Origin: Bradyrhizobium sp. Gha
Lineage (GTDB): Bacteria > Pseudomonadota > Alphaproteobacteria > Rhizobiales > Xanthobacteraceae
NCBI RefSeq assembly: GCF_900113735.1
Contig: NZ_FOQM01000035.1
Span: forward strand, 1 to 64,000
DNA: 64,000 bases
Direction: 5' to 3'
In this document: one piece after another, positions 44,109 through 53,900 of the stretch
How positions within the stretch are numbered: position 1 is the first letter of the stretch
Layout: each line of letters opens with the position of its first letter
The notes under the pieces: model-generated
The model's database searches: none
Told to the model about the DNA's origin: nothing
What the model saw: only the letters and a program-made list of their open reading frames with translations
Translations under genes and position numbers: made by a program

Positions 44109-45461
44109 TCATGCTGCTTGTTGAATTCGTTGTTGCTCCTCGCCGGCAGTGTTTGGCTCCAATCGGACTTGGGTAACGGCTCTTCGGCTAGCCCCGGGAC
44201 CGAGCCAATTGATCAGAGGCTTATTCTCCTTTAGCGAGTTACCAAGGGCGGAAAACACGACGGTACTCATAGCTTGTTGTTGGCTGCGCAGGTGGTCTTC
44301 AACCAGCTTGTGCCAGTGACATAGCCTGCGTTCACGCCGGGGATAGAATGGTTCATGAGGAGCTTAGCATCGAATTCGGAAACGCCGGCAGCGGTGGCAA
44401 TCGTCCGGAATGTTTAGGTCATTGCCCCATTTTGACAAGACCTCTCGATCCTCCTTTGTTTCCGCTAAGTGTCCTGAGGCGCTCTCAGTAGGGAACAGCC
44501 ATTTTTGCGTCTGAGACGGATGCATTTGCCGGCCGAACCGAAGCACTCGAATGAGACTCAGGACCATTTGCCGAGATAGCGGTATGTCGAACGCTCGCTT
44601 ACTGCCCCCCTTGGGCTTTGGGATGTGGAGCGTACGCCGTCGAAAATTGATGTGTTCGGGTCTGGCCTGCTGCAAGGCGGTGGGTCTGGATCCGCACAGC
44701 AATGTTAAAAGATGGAATTCGCGCCGGATTGGATTTTCTAGATTGGTCAGCTCGAGAAACCATCCTTTCAAATCGCCGGTGCCCATACCAGTATTCCTGC
44801 GCTCTTCCTGATTCCAATCGACAGCATCCGCGGGGTTGTCACGCGGCAGCGATCGATTGGTCTTCCTCGCGTGATCGTAGATGGCCCGCAGCGTCCGCAT
44901 GCTGCCATTCGCGATGTACGGACCGTTCTCCTTAGTAAGCTGATCATGCTTTTTGGCGACGCGAGCGGGATCATTCGCTAGATCCAGCAAAGGGGTCTTA
45001 AGCCATTCCGAAAAGAGACGTTCAACGTGATCGCGATACCCGCTGATCGTTTTCTCGCTACGGCCTTTTCGGATTAAGTGGGCTTCCAGGTAGCGTTGCC
45101 AAGCCTGCTCGAGGGTAGCGCCCCCTTCAGCACCATTTCCATCAGTCGCGGCTTGTTCGGAGTTTCCGTTCTGCTTCGCTTTCGGGTGCTGTCCCTTGCT
45201 GATCTGAGCAAGATATTCCTTGGCAATCGCGCGCGCTGCCCTGGTCGTCAACTCGCTGGCGTCACCAATCGATACTCGGATAGAGGAGGCCCGCTTTCCT
45301 CGTTCTCTGAGATCACCTTGAACGGTGAAGGTCCTTTTTCGCTTCCCGACAACCACGAAGAAGCCTTTCAACTCGGTGTCGCGAGCCAGATACCAGCCAA
45401 CTTCTGGAATCGGCAGCTGAGCGATGGCTTTATCGCTGAGAGCTATGCGAATGTCGGTCAT
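44109..45461 (-). pseudogene. Tyrosine-recombinase integrase, disrupted by two frameshifts
   Basis: The gene starts at 45461 and encodes an N-terminal DUF4102-like arm, a SAM-like core-binding domain (WQRYLEAHLIRKGRSEKTIS) and the first catalytic part with the box-I arginine (LLCGSRPTALQQARPEHIN). At 44412-44420 about five bases are missing, where DLRQTFRT is expected. This removes the box-II arginine codon and shifts the frame, which then stops early. The rest is readable in another frame (TIATAAGVSEFDAKLLMNHSI, GVNAGY with the probable tyrosine nucleophile). A one-base loss near 44313-44316 shifts again to HKLVEDHLRSQQQAMS, ending at 44109. Its position beside attR shows that it is the island's own integrase, now dead. 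Confidence 0.85.
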
Positions 45462-45640
45462 GAGGGTCGACGTAAACTGCTAAAACGGTTTTCAAACGGC
45501 TTTGGCGAACTGAGGTGTTTGAAGGTCAGGGTTCGCTGAGCTGCGAAGCTATGCGACAAGCCTCTATAAATAAAAGACCTTCCTCGACTTCATCGTAGTG
45601 CGGCGCAGATTCGGAAATCGCAGAGAGGCGCCGGTTTTGA

Positions 45641-45687
45641 ACTCTTAATCAGCGGGTCCCAGGTTCGAGCCCTGGTGCGCCCACCAA
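45641..45687 (+). repeat. attR: duplicated 3' end of tRNA-Lys
   Basis: An exact 47-base copy of 10609-10655, covering the anticodon loop, T arm, acceptor 3' strand and CCA, with no tRNA 5' half in front of it. It is the right boundary of the island, 180 bases from the integrase start codon. Confidence 0.93.
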
Positions 45688-45705
45688 GCACATTCAAGTG
45701 CTTGG
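45684..45705 (+). terminator. Hairpin overlapping the attR 3' end; probable original tRNA-Lys terminator
   Basis: CCAAGCAC and GTGCTTGG form a perfect 8-bp stem with a six-base loop. The stem uses the tRNA's final CCA plus bases outside the island. It is followed by AAGGTTTGTT. Before integration this would have lain directly after the tRNA-Lys gene. Confidence 0.55.
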
Positions 45706-45848
45706 AAGGTTTGTTCCTCAGAACGGACCCTTCGGTTGGGAAATTGGCTTTATCCGTTCCGAATCTCTGCCGGTCATAAAGCTTGCATTGATGAGCGTGG
45801 TCCTCGTCTCTGTACTCTCGTGCCGTGAGATACATCGCGCTGGCCATC

Positions 45849-47057
45849 TCATTCTGATGGCGTCAGCCTTGCCGTGAGCAGCGCCGCGATGGCCAACGCG
45901 CCGGCCACGCCGAACACGCAGGCCATCCACCCGAACGAGTCGAACAGTCGGCCGAGGACGGCGGTTCCGACCACACCTCCAAGAAAGTAGCAGGCGAGAT
46001 AGGTGCCGCTCGCGATCCCCCGGTTCTTAGCCGCCGCTTGACCGACGAAACCGGTCGCAGCGGCCTGGGCAAAGAACGTCCCGACGCCGACCAGGACCAT
46101 TCCAGTCAGAACCTGAGGCAGACGAGACGTCAGCATCAGAGGAAGGCCCACTGCGGCAACGCCGAGGCCGATCCAGACGGTCATGCGGCTGCCGAGCCAA
46201 ACGGCGACCTTCCCGGCGATCAGTGTCGTCAGAATCGACGGCAGAAAGACGAAGTAGACAAAGCCAAGGTCCATCATGCCAAGCGACAGAGGCGGTCGCA
46301 CCAGAACGAAGTTCACGAACGTGAAGGTGCCGATAAAGGCGAACAGAATGCAGAAACCGATGCCAAACGCTGCGCGCAGCCGCGGCGTTCGCCAATGCTC
46401 CAGCGCAGCGCGAATTGGTGATTCGTTTGCGGTCACGGCCTGCATGGGTCGCGCGCGGTGTATGGAGAAGTAGACCAACGCAGCGCCGGCGAGGTTTAGG
46501 GCCGCGAAGAAATAGAAGTTCCAGGCAAGGCCGAGACTGTCGGCGAGCGCGGCCGAGATCAGTCGGCCAATCAGATTGCTGGCCACGTTACCCGTGATGT
46601 AGGCGGCAAATGCTCCGCCGGCGTCCATCGCGCTGCACTGCTCACCGAGGTAGGCAAGCGTCAGGGTGAAGGCCGAAGCCATGAACAGACCCTGCGCGAC
46701 GCGCAGGATCATGAAAACGGTGATACCAGGGGCTATCGCAAGCAGACTTGTGGGTATCGCCAGGAGCGTGAGGCTGAGAAGGATGCCGACCCGTCGATCG
46801 ATATGGGGGCTGAAGAAGCCTACGACGAGACTTGAGATTGCCATGCCAAACGTGCTGGCGTTGACCGCAAATCCCATCGCGGCGGGGGTCACGCCATAGT
46901 GCCGCGTAAGAGACGGGAGAATCGCCTGCGTTGCGAACAGGTCGACGACGGTCAGGAATGCGGTCAGTCCGATCAGAAGTGATCGAAACGCAACGCCTGG
47001 CGAATGCTCGTGCATCTCGGCCGCAATCGGCTCCATGCTCGTGGACAGATCGGTCAT
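45849..47057 (-). CDS. MFS efflux transporter
   Basis: A 402-residue inner-membrane protein with about twelve hydrophobic helices. I choose the ATG at 47057, with GAGGAG ten bases upstream. Motif A-like sequence (VGFFSPHIDRRVGILL) lies between helices 2 and 3. The N-terminal TM1 (LLIGLTAFLTVVDLFATQAI) and ALTLAYLGEQCSAMDAGG resemble the YnfM/arabinose-efflux type of drug or metabolite exporters. It follows the cupin gene by 111 bases in the same direction and probably shares its promoter. Confidence 0.88.
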   Translation of the reverse strand: MTDLSTSMEPIAAEMHEHSPGVAFRSLLIGLTAFLTVVDLFATQAILPSLTRHYGVTPAAMGFAVNASTFGMAISSLVVGFFSPHIDRRVGILLSLTLLAIPTSLLAIAPGITVFMILRVAQGLFMASAFTLTLAYLGEQCSAMDAGGAFAAYITGNVASNLIGRLISAALADSLGLAWNFYFFAALNLAGAALVYFSIHRARPMQAVTANESPIRAALEHWRTPRLRAAFGIGFCILFAFIGTFTFVNFVLVRPPLSLGMMDLGFVYFVFLPSILTTLIAGKVAVWLGSRMTVWIGLGVAAVGLPLMLTSRLPQVLTGMVLVGVGTFFAQAAATGFVGQAAAKNRGIASGTYLACYFLGGVVGTAVLGRLFDSFGWMACVFGVAGALAIAALLTARLTPSE

Positions 47058-47168
47058 TGCGTGACGTCTCCTCATTTCGAAAGAGGATGTGACGCCCGGC
47101 GTGCAGGGGGAGCACGGGGGATCCCGGGTCGTCACATCCGGTAACGAGGCTGGGGCTGGGAGCGCTCG

Positions 47169-47648
47169 TTACATGTTGTGGTCGGCTGGATCCTTGCGGA
47201 CATCGCCGACATAGAGAATGACCGTTTCCTTGCCGAGGTTCTTCCACCAGTGCGAGGTACCGAAAACCTCCGGGCGGAGGTCGCCGGCCTTGTGCACGAT
47301 TGGGTCGATACAGTTGGAGGCGTATTCGACGATCTCGCCCTGCTGCACGAAGATCAGCGCCGGGCGATCGTCGTGGCTGTGCCAGGGGACGATTCCGCCG
47401 GGCTCGATCGTCAGTTTGCGGAAGCGCAACTCGCGGCCCTCGATATGCGCCGGCTGCTTGCCAAGATCGATCGAGCCGAGTGTGACGTCGGTTACGCCCA
47501 CGGGCTTGTAGTCGACCATCGGCTGAGCATTGGGCTTGATCTTGTTGGCCGGACATTCACCCGCGAACACCGATTGCGTGCTGAGCGTGAGCGCGCCGAC
47601 AAGGGCAGCTCCGGTGATCGCATACGATAGCTTGAAGTTCTTGAACAT
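47169..47648 (-). CDS. Secreted cupin-domain protein
   Basis: A 159-residue protein with a Sec signal (KLSYAITGAALVGALTL, cleavage near VFAGE) and a single cupin. The metal-binding pattern is visible as PGGIVPWHSHDDRPALIFVQ (His, His) and GEIVEYASN, with a later His in FGTSHWWKNLG. It is predicted to be periplasmic. The reaction is unknown; single cupins can be dioxygenases, isomerases or small-molecule binders. A conserved inverted-repeat promoter block lies 78-120 bases upstream of its ATG. Confidence 0.85.
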   Translation of the reverse strand: MFKNFKLSYAITGAALVGALTLSTQSVFAGECPANKIKPNAQPMVDYKPVGVTDVTLGSIDLGKQPAHIEGRELRFRKLTIEPGGIVPWHSHDDRPALIFVQQGEIVEYASNCIDPIVHKAGDLRPEVFGTSHWWKNLGKETVILYVGDVRKDPADHNM

Positions 47649-47725
47649 CGGGAGGTCTCCTGTGTTGGCCGTAACCTCGGTGGTTGCCGGCTATTGGTGG
47701 AGGTTGGCTGAAATTGAGAGCACGT

Positions 47726-47768
47726 TGAAATGCTGTCTGTCTCTCGAAACGATAGCGGATCGCTATGC
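47726..47768 (-). promoter_or_regulatory. CGATAGC-type operator/promoter block of the cupin-MFS genes
   Basis: The inverted repeat at 47750-47768 reads CGATAGC-GGATC-GCTATGC, a near-copy of the dyad at 49788. A conserved arm (TGAAATGCTGTCTGTCTCT, 47726-47744) sits 24 bases from it. In all, 32 of 43 bases match the block at 49764-49806, with identical spacing. It lies between the oxidoreductase and cupin genes and slightly overlaps the oxidoreductase 3' end, so it should drive the cupin gene separately. Confidence 0.7.
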
Positions 47769-49124
47769 GTGCCCGTGCATGTGCTTGATGTCGGCCGAAA
47801 AGGTCGGATAGGCGTAGACGTTCTCGCGTAGTTGCCTCGCAGTGATGCGGAACTTGATTGCGAGGCCGAAGACGTTGATGAACTCCTGGCCGGCATGGCC
47901 GACGAAGTGCGCGCCGAGGATCAGATCGGTGGCCCGGTCGACGATTATTTTCGACCAAGCGACGGTCTCGGCATATGATTGAGACGAGAACCAGTCGCGC
48001 ATGTCGTTGACGTGCACATCGATGGCCGAACTGGTCTGCCGTGCTGCCTGTTCGGTCAAGCCGACAGCAGCCAGCGATGGCACGGTGTAGACTGAGGTCG
48101 CGACGCCCGCGTAATCGGGCGCGTGACGCGGTCCGTCGACGATGTTGCGGCCCACTATCTCACCTTCGTAGGTCGCGAGCGGGGAAAGTTGGGGCGAGAC
48201 GGGAACGGCATCGCCGCATACGTGGACCCGAGGGTTTGAAGCCGACCTCAAGTAGCGATCTATGACGATGCGACCGTTTATTTGCTCGACCCGGCCTCTC
48301 GCCAAATCGAGCGCTTCCACGTTGGCTATCCGGCCGACGCCGTTGACGACGCGATCCGCTTCGTGCGCCTGTTCGATGTCGCCATCCGTGAAGACCACCC
48401 GGAGCCGATGGCCGACCTGCTCGATCCGCTGGACCTTGACGTCAGTCCTGATCTTGATGCCGATGCGTTCGCTTTCGGCGTGAAGTTGCGCGACAGCATC
48501 GGAGTCCGTGGCGGGGAGGAGCTGCGGCAGGGCCTCCAGAACCGAGACCGCGGTGCCAGCCCGGGCGAAGACATGCCCGAATTCCAGCGAGATTACGCCG
48601 CCGCCGATGAATATCACCGAGCTCGGCAGTTCACGTTCGCTCAATAACTCGTCTGAGGTGATCATGTGCTCGGCGCCAGGAATCTGCAACGGCCGCACCT
48701 TGGACCCCGTGGCAACTACGATGTGCTTGGCCTGCAGCAGGCGGTCGCCGACCTCGATGGTGTCGGGGGCAACGAAGACACCCTTACCTCTGATAACCTC
48801 GACTTCTCGGCGCGCCATGGCGCGGGCGAGGTTGGACGGAATGTCCCTGATCATCGCCTTCTCACGATCGATCAGTGCGCCCCAATTGAGCCGGGGCTTG
48901 CCAACTGCAATATGATGAACAGACGCGCGATCAATATCGTGCAGAGCCTGGCCCGCAGCGACCAGGATCTTCTTCGGCGTGCAGCCGCGGTTTGGACAGG
49001 TGCCGCCTAGTTCACGCGGCTCGATCATCGCGACCGAGAGGCCGGCGCGCCGGACAGGGCCGGTCACGCCGATGCCGGCGTTGCCGCCGCCCAGGATCAC
49101 CACATCGAATATCTCGCTGGTCAT
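47763..49124 (-). CDS. Pyridine nucleotide-disulfide oxidoreductase (glutathione/mercuric reductase-like)
   Basis: A 453-residue FAD enzyme. The N-terminal FAD motif is VVILGGGNAGIGVTG, the redox disulfide is in LGGTCPNRGCTPKKIL (two Cys five apart), and the NAD(P) motif is VIFIGGGVISLEFG. The dimerisation domain has SVYTVPSLAAVGLTE and GAHFVGHAGQEFINVFGLAI. In classical members a His-Glu pair near the C-terminus assists catalysis; here the tail ends in KHMHGHA and the usual HPT motif is not evident. It follows the DUF302 gene by 81 bases. A reductase for a disulfide, quinone or metal is likely. Confidence 0.9.
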   Translation of the reverse strand: MTSEIFDVVILGGGNAGIGVTGPVRRAGLSVAMIEPRELGGTCPNRGCTPKKILVAAGQALHDIDRASVHHIAVGKPRLNWGALIDREKAMIRDIPSNLARAMARREVEVIRGKGVFVAPDTIEVGDRLLQAKHIVVATGSKVRPLQIPGAEHMITSDELLSERELPSSVIFIGGGVISLEFGHVFARAGTAVSVLEALPQLLPATDSDAVAQLHAESERIGIKIRTDVKVQRIEQVGHRLRVVFTDGDIEQAHEADRVVNGVGRIANVEALDLARGRVEQINGRIVIDRYLRSASNPRVHVCGDAVPVSPQLSPLATYEGEIVGRNIVDGPRHAPDYAGVATSVYTVPSLAAVGLTEQAARQTSSAIDVHVNDMRDWFSSQSYAETVAWSKIIVDRATDLILGAHFVGHAGQEFINVFGLAIKFRITARQLRENVYAYPTFSADIKHMHGHA

Positions 49125-49205
49125 GGAACGGCCTCTACTGCTTGATCAAAGTTTCGCTTGGGTATCCGGACGGCGCATTCCGAGCCGCGCCGGGGCGATC
49201 GGCGG

Positions 49206-49700
49206 CTACTTCGTTGTGATCGTCGAGGTAATCGACTTCACGACCATGGTGGCCATTTTGAACTGCGCCTCGCGATTGTGGATGTTGTGCCGCTTGGCGA
49301 TCCAGTCGAAGTCGGTCCACACGGCCCACAGGTCGCCATTCTCATCCTGCGTGAGGAGCAGGCGAACAGGCCAATCGAGGCCGGCATTGGGATTGGCGGT
49401 AATGAACTGGGTGCCAAGCGGAGGATTGCCGAAGATGAGCAATGTCGAAGGCCGAAGCTTGATGCCGGCATCCGCGGCAAGTCTCGATTGGTCGACCTCA
49501 AGGAAGAATTTGATGCCCTTGGTGGAAATGTCCGCCTTGATGCGGCTGATCGCTTCGGGCATTGACACCGCGCTCTTCACCCGGACGATGCCATCGTCGC
49601 TGTCTGCCCGCGCGAGCGAGGTCGCAGCGGCAAGGACGAGGCAGCATAGCAGAAGAGAGGTGGCGACATTCGCAATGCGCAGGATGATCTGACGTTTCAT
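49206..49700 (-). CDS. Secreted DUF302 protein
   Basis: A 164-residue exported protein. A long signal segment (IANVATSLLLCCLVLAAATSL, residues 7-27) is followed by the DUF302 core: SMPEAISRIKADISTKGIKFF, STLLIFGNPPLGTQFITANP and GLDWPVRLLLTQDENGD. The domain is small and of unknown chemistry, and is often found with redox or metal-stress genes. It is first in the leftward stress group, 64 bases from a conserved promoter block. Confidence 0.88.
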   Translation of the reverse strand: MKRQIILRIANVATSLLLCCLVLAAATSLARADSDDGIVRVKSAVSMPEAISRIKADISTKGIKFFLEVDQSRLAADAGIKLRPSTLLIFGNPPLGTQFITANPNAGLDWPVRLLLTQDENGDLWAVWTDFDWIAKRHNIHNREAQFKMATMVVKSITSTITTK

Positions 49701-49763
49701 GGGTCTTTCTCCATGGATGGGAAGCTTGGGATCACACGAGGATGGACAGGCTCCTCAAGGAGG

Positions 49764-49806
49764 TGAAATGCCGTCTGGCTCTGGAGCCGATAGCTCCGCG
49801 CTATCG
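49764..49806. promoter_or_regulatory. CGATAGC-type operator block A in the divergent promoter region
   Basis: A perfect dyad, CGATAGC-TCCGC-GCTATCG (49788-49806), plus the conserved arm TGAAATGCCGTCTGGCTCT (49764-49782). The dyad has the T-N11-A geometry preferred by LysR-type regulators, and the arm lies on the DUF302 side as an activation-site or core-promoter element would. It lies between the divergent DUF302 and peroxiredoxin genes. Confidence 0.7.
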
Positions 49807-49811
49807 CGGCG

Positions 49812-49830
49812 CGATAGGCGCCGGCTATCG
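49812..49830. promoter_or_regulatory. CGATAGC-type operator B, tandem with A
   Basis: CGATAG-N7-CTATCG (19 bases, one mismatch in the inner half-site pair) is centred 24 bp from operator A, close to two helical turns. It sits on the peroxiredoxin side and may bring that gene under the same regulator. Confidence 0.65.
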
Positions 49831-49946
49831 AACCGATTGGGGATCGGCATTTCCGTTTGACAGGGATCGGGCATTCGATGGACGAGCGCCCCTTGCGAGG
49901 CGAACGAAATGCCGAATAATAGACCTCACTTTTGCCGGAGCGGAAA

Positions 49947-50663
49947 ATGACATCCCTTTCCCCAGCCGACGCAGAACGGCTCAAGCTCGCCTTCCAGCGC
50001 TGCCGTGACATGGAGGGGACCCTGAACGAGCAACTTCGGGCTTATGCGAAAGCCGGCCGCGATATATTTCCCGCCTACGGCGAGGCGGTCGACCGCCTCG
50101 TCGCGCGACTAGCCGAGAATGGTGGGGGAGAGAACGCGCCTCGTCCGGGTGAGGTGATGCCGAGATTCGTGTTGCCCGACGAGAACGGACGCCTGGTCAC
50201 GCTGGGCTCGCTGATCGCGCGCGGCCCCGTGGCCGTCATGTTCTTTCGAGGTCATTGGTGCCCTTATTGCCGGCTGAACGTCAGCGCGGTGATCCAGGCG
50301 CAGGATCGTATCGAGGCGCTGGGCGCGCAGATCGTTGCCATCATGCCGGAGACGCAGGAATATACTGAGCAGTTCAAGGCCGAGTCCGCGGCACCCTTCC
50401 CAGTATTAACCGATCTCGACAACGGTTATGCGCTCTCCCTCAATCTGGCGATCTGGTTGGATACGGAGATCCAGGGACTGCTGTCCTATCAGGATATGGC
50501 GCGGTTTCACGGCAATGACGGCTGGATGCTGCCCATCCCGGCGGTCTTCGTCATTGGGCGCGATGGCGTCGTGAAGGCTCGCTTCGTCGATCCGGATTTC
50601 CGCAAGCGAATGGAAATCGACGACTTGCTCAAGGCGCTGGAAAGCGCGAGCGGTGAGAATTGA
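49947..50663 (+). CDS. Peroxiredoxin-like (AhpC/TSA family) protein
   Basis: A 238-residue thioredoxin-fold protein. The ATG at 49947 has GGAG upstream and is preferred to a TTG five codons earlier. An N-terminal helical extension (LKLAFQRCRDMEGTLNEQL) precedes the fold. The active site is VMFFRGHWCPYCRLN, with two cysteines three apart rather than the single peroxidatic Cys of classical TSA. DLDNGYALSLNLAIW and LPIPAVFVIGRDG follow. Such peroxiredoxin-like family proteins reduce peroxides or act as thiol oxidoreductases. It is divergent from the DUF302/reductase/cupin/MFS group and shares its operator region. Confidence 0.9.
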   Translation: MTSLSPADAERLKLAFQRCRDMEGTLNEQLRAYAKAGRDIFPAYGEAVDRLVARLAENGGGENAPRPGEVMPRFVLPDENGRLVTLGSLIARGPVAVMFFRGHWCPYCRLNVSAVIQAQDRIEALGAQIVAIMPETQEYTEQFKAESAAPFPVLTDLDNGYALSLNLAIWLDTEIQGLLSYQDMARFHGNDGWMLPIPAVFVIGRDGVVKARFVDPDFRKRMEIDDLLKALESASGEN

Positions 50664-50902
50664 GCTTTGGCTAGGCGCGTGCCCACAACTGGATTGCCGC
50701 ACGGATCAGTGCGTCCATATCTGCTCGACTCCAGACAGCAGGGCAATGACGAACATGTCCCAACCGCTGCTTGGGGCCAATACCTGACATGTGCTCGTCT
50801 GGACCCAATTTCAAATAGCTGATCTTGTTCAGCCTCAAATAACGGTGTTGCATCGTGGATGCATTCGTCCGGACGCCGCCCTTGAAGTACCGGCGTTGGA
50901 TA

Positions 50903-53900
50903 TCATGCAACTTCTCGTTCAGCCTTCGGTTCTGCTGGTTGCGCATCCCGATCGGCGGGCGCTTTGATGCGGAACCAGGCGACGTATAGCGCGGGCAGGA
51001 ACAAAAGTGTCAGCACCGTACCGACGATGATGCCTCCCATCATCGCATACGCCATCGGCCCCCAGAATATCTCGCTCGCAATCGGGATCAGGGCGAGGCT
51101 GGCCGCCAAAGCCGTCAGCATGATCGGCCGCATCCGGTGCTCGGTCGCTTCCACGACGGCGTCCCATGCGTGCCGCCCTTCGTCGCGCAACTGCTCGATC
51201 TGCACGATCAGGATCACGGAGTTGCGGATCAAGATGCCGATCAGCGCCAGCACCCCGAGAATGGCGACGAAGCCGAGCGGCGCCCGGCTCGGCAGCAGTG
51301 CCGCCACGACGCCGATCAAGGCCAGCGGAGCAACTGCAGACACCAGGAACAGCTGCTGGAAGCTCTGCAGCTGCAGCATCAGGATCGTCGCCATGATGAA
51401 CAGCATCAGCGGCACCACGGCGACGATCGGCGCCTGGCTCTTGACGCTCTCCCCAACGCTGCCACCGGTCGCCACCGAATAGCCGGCTGGCAATCTTGCG
51501 GTGAATGCCGCGAGTTGCGGCTTGAGCTGATCGACGATCGTGGCCGCCTGCACTGAATCCAGAATGCCCGCCTTCAGCGTAATGGTTGGCAGGCGTGACC
51601 GCCGCCAGATCGTCGGCTGCTCAATTTCGTAGCGCAGCGTAGCCACGGCGGCGAGTGGCACTGCCTGACCACTGGTGCCGGTTAGTTGCAGATCCCGCAG
51701 CGTTTCAATCGAACGGCGTTCGGTGGCCTTGGCTCTCCCGAGCACCTTGATCAGGTAGATATCATCGCGCACCTGGGTGACTGTGGTGCCGTCCAGCACG
51801 CCGTTCAGCGCCGTCGCGATGTCCTCGGAGGTGACGCCGAGCTGCCGCGCCTTGTCCTGCAGAACATCGACCTTGACGACGCGCGCAGGCTCTGCCCAGT
51901 CGAACACCACGTCGCCGAGATGCGGATTGCTGCGCAGGACGCCTGCCAGTTGTCGGGAATACTCCCGTACCCCGGCGATGTCGGGACCGCTCATACGGAA
52001 CTGCACCGGCCGGCCGACAGGCGGCCCGATCTCGAGCAGCTTCACGAAGGCGTCGGTACCCGGAAACGTCTTCTTCAAATAGGTCTGCAGCTCAGCCTTG
52101 ACGCGATCCCGCGCCTCCAGGCTCTTGGTGACGATGACGATCTCACCAAATGACAGGTCGGCCGGCTGCACGTCGAAGGACAGCACGAAGCGCGGCGCGC
52201 CTCGCCCCACATAACTCGACCAATGATCGACTCCCGGATTGCCCTTGAGCGCCTCCCGCTCGAAGCGAGCTATCTGCGCATCGGTTTCGGCGATCGAACT
52301 GTTCTGCGGCAGGCTAAAATCAACAATCAGTTCGTCCCGATCGGACGCCGGAAAAAACTGCTGCTGCACGAAGCCCATGCCGGCGAGCGACAATCCGAAC
52401 GCCGCAAGCGTGGTCGCGATGGTCGCCCAGCGCCAGCGCATGCAGAAGCCGAGCAGACGAGAGAAGCCGAGCTCTAACCGGCCCTTGTGCCCATGGTGAC
52501 TCTTCATTGCATCCGGCAGGATCGTGACGCCCAGCAACGGCGTGAACAGCACCGCGACGATCCACGACACGACGAGGGACACCGCGATGACGACGAACAG
52601 CGTGAAGGTGAACTCGCCTGCATTGCTGTTGTTCAGCCCGATCGGAATGAAACCGGCGACGGTGACCAGCGTTCCGGTCAGCATCGGAAACGCGGTCGAG
52701 GTGTAGACATGGGTCGCCGCCTTCTTTAGCGTATCTCCGACCTCCAGACGCGCCACCATCATCTCGACCGCGATCATCGCGTCATCCACCAGCAGGCCGA
52801 GCGCGATGATCAGCGCGCCGAGAGAAATGCGCTGCAGCGAGATGCCGGCGGACGCCATGACCAGGAAAGTAATGGCGAGCACTAGCGGAATCGAGATCGC
52901 AACCACCAGACCAGCCCGCATCCCCAAGCTAAGGAAGCTGATGGCAAGCACGATAACGACGGCTTCGAATAGCGCCTTGGTGAAGCCGGACACCGCGTGA
53001 TCCACGATGACCGGTTGATCCGACACCAGATGCACACCGACCCCGATCGGCAGGTCGGCCACGACCCTGGTCATTTCTTTTTTCAACGCGGCGCCGAATT
53101 CCAGCAGATTGGCGCCGGCCTTCATGCCGATCGCGAGCCCGATCGCAGGTTCTCCGTTAAAGCGAAACAGGTTGGATGGTGGATCGGCATAGCCGCGCGT
53201 GATCGTGGCTACATCGGTGAGCGGAAAATACCGGTCGTTAACCCGAAGATTGACCGCCTTCAGGCTGGCCTCGGACGTGAAGTGTCCACTGACGCGCGCG
53301 CTGATCCGCTCCGGCCCCGCCTGCAGAACGCCCGAGGGCGCGATTGCATTTTGCTCTTGCAACGAGGTCAGGATCGCGCGTTCATCGAGCCCCAGTGCAG
53401 CGATCTTGCGGGTGGAGAATTCGAGATAGATGACTTCATCCTGCGCGCCGATGATATCTACCCGGCCGACATTCGGCACGGTCAGAACCTTGGAACGGAC
53501 ATACTCGACCCGGTCGCGTAGCTGACGCTGGCTCAGCCCGTCGCTTGTGAACGCATAGATGTTGCCAAAGACGTCGCCGAACCTGTCGTTGAACGTTGGC
53601 CCAATGACGCCTTCTGGAAAGTCGCCTTTGATGTCGTTGATCATGTTGCGCACACGCACCCAGGTCGGAACCACGTCCCGCGCCTTGGTGTCATTGCGAA
53701 GATTGACGTAAACGGTTGTTTGTCCCGCGACGGTCAGACTCTTCGTATAGTCGAGCGATTCCAGCTCCTCGATCTTCTTCTCGATCCGCTCGGTGACCTG
53801 ACGCGTCATCTCCTCGGCGGACGCGCCGGGCCATTGAGCCTGAACCAACATGGTCTTGATGGTGAACGCGGGATCTTCCTCGCGCCCCAATTGAATGTAG

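Noticed and set aside
45590..45847. Reverse-strand frame of 85 codons spanning attR
   Set aside because: It translates the tRNA 3' end (TRARTWDPL type peptide), a common false gene beside tRNA remnants. It has no ribosome site and no conserved content.
50671..50946. Reverse-strand frame of 91 codons at the pump's 3' end
   Set aside because: It overlaps the pump C-terminus, has no family resemblance and no start signal. Left as non-coding.
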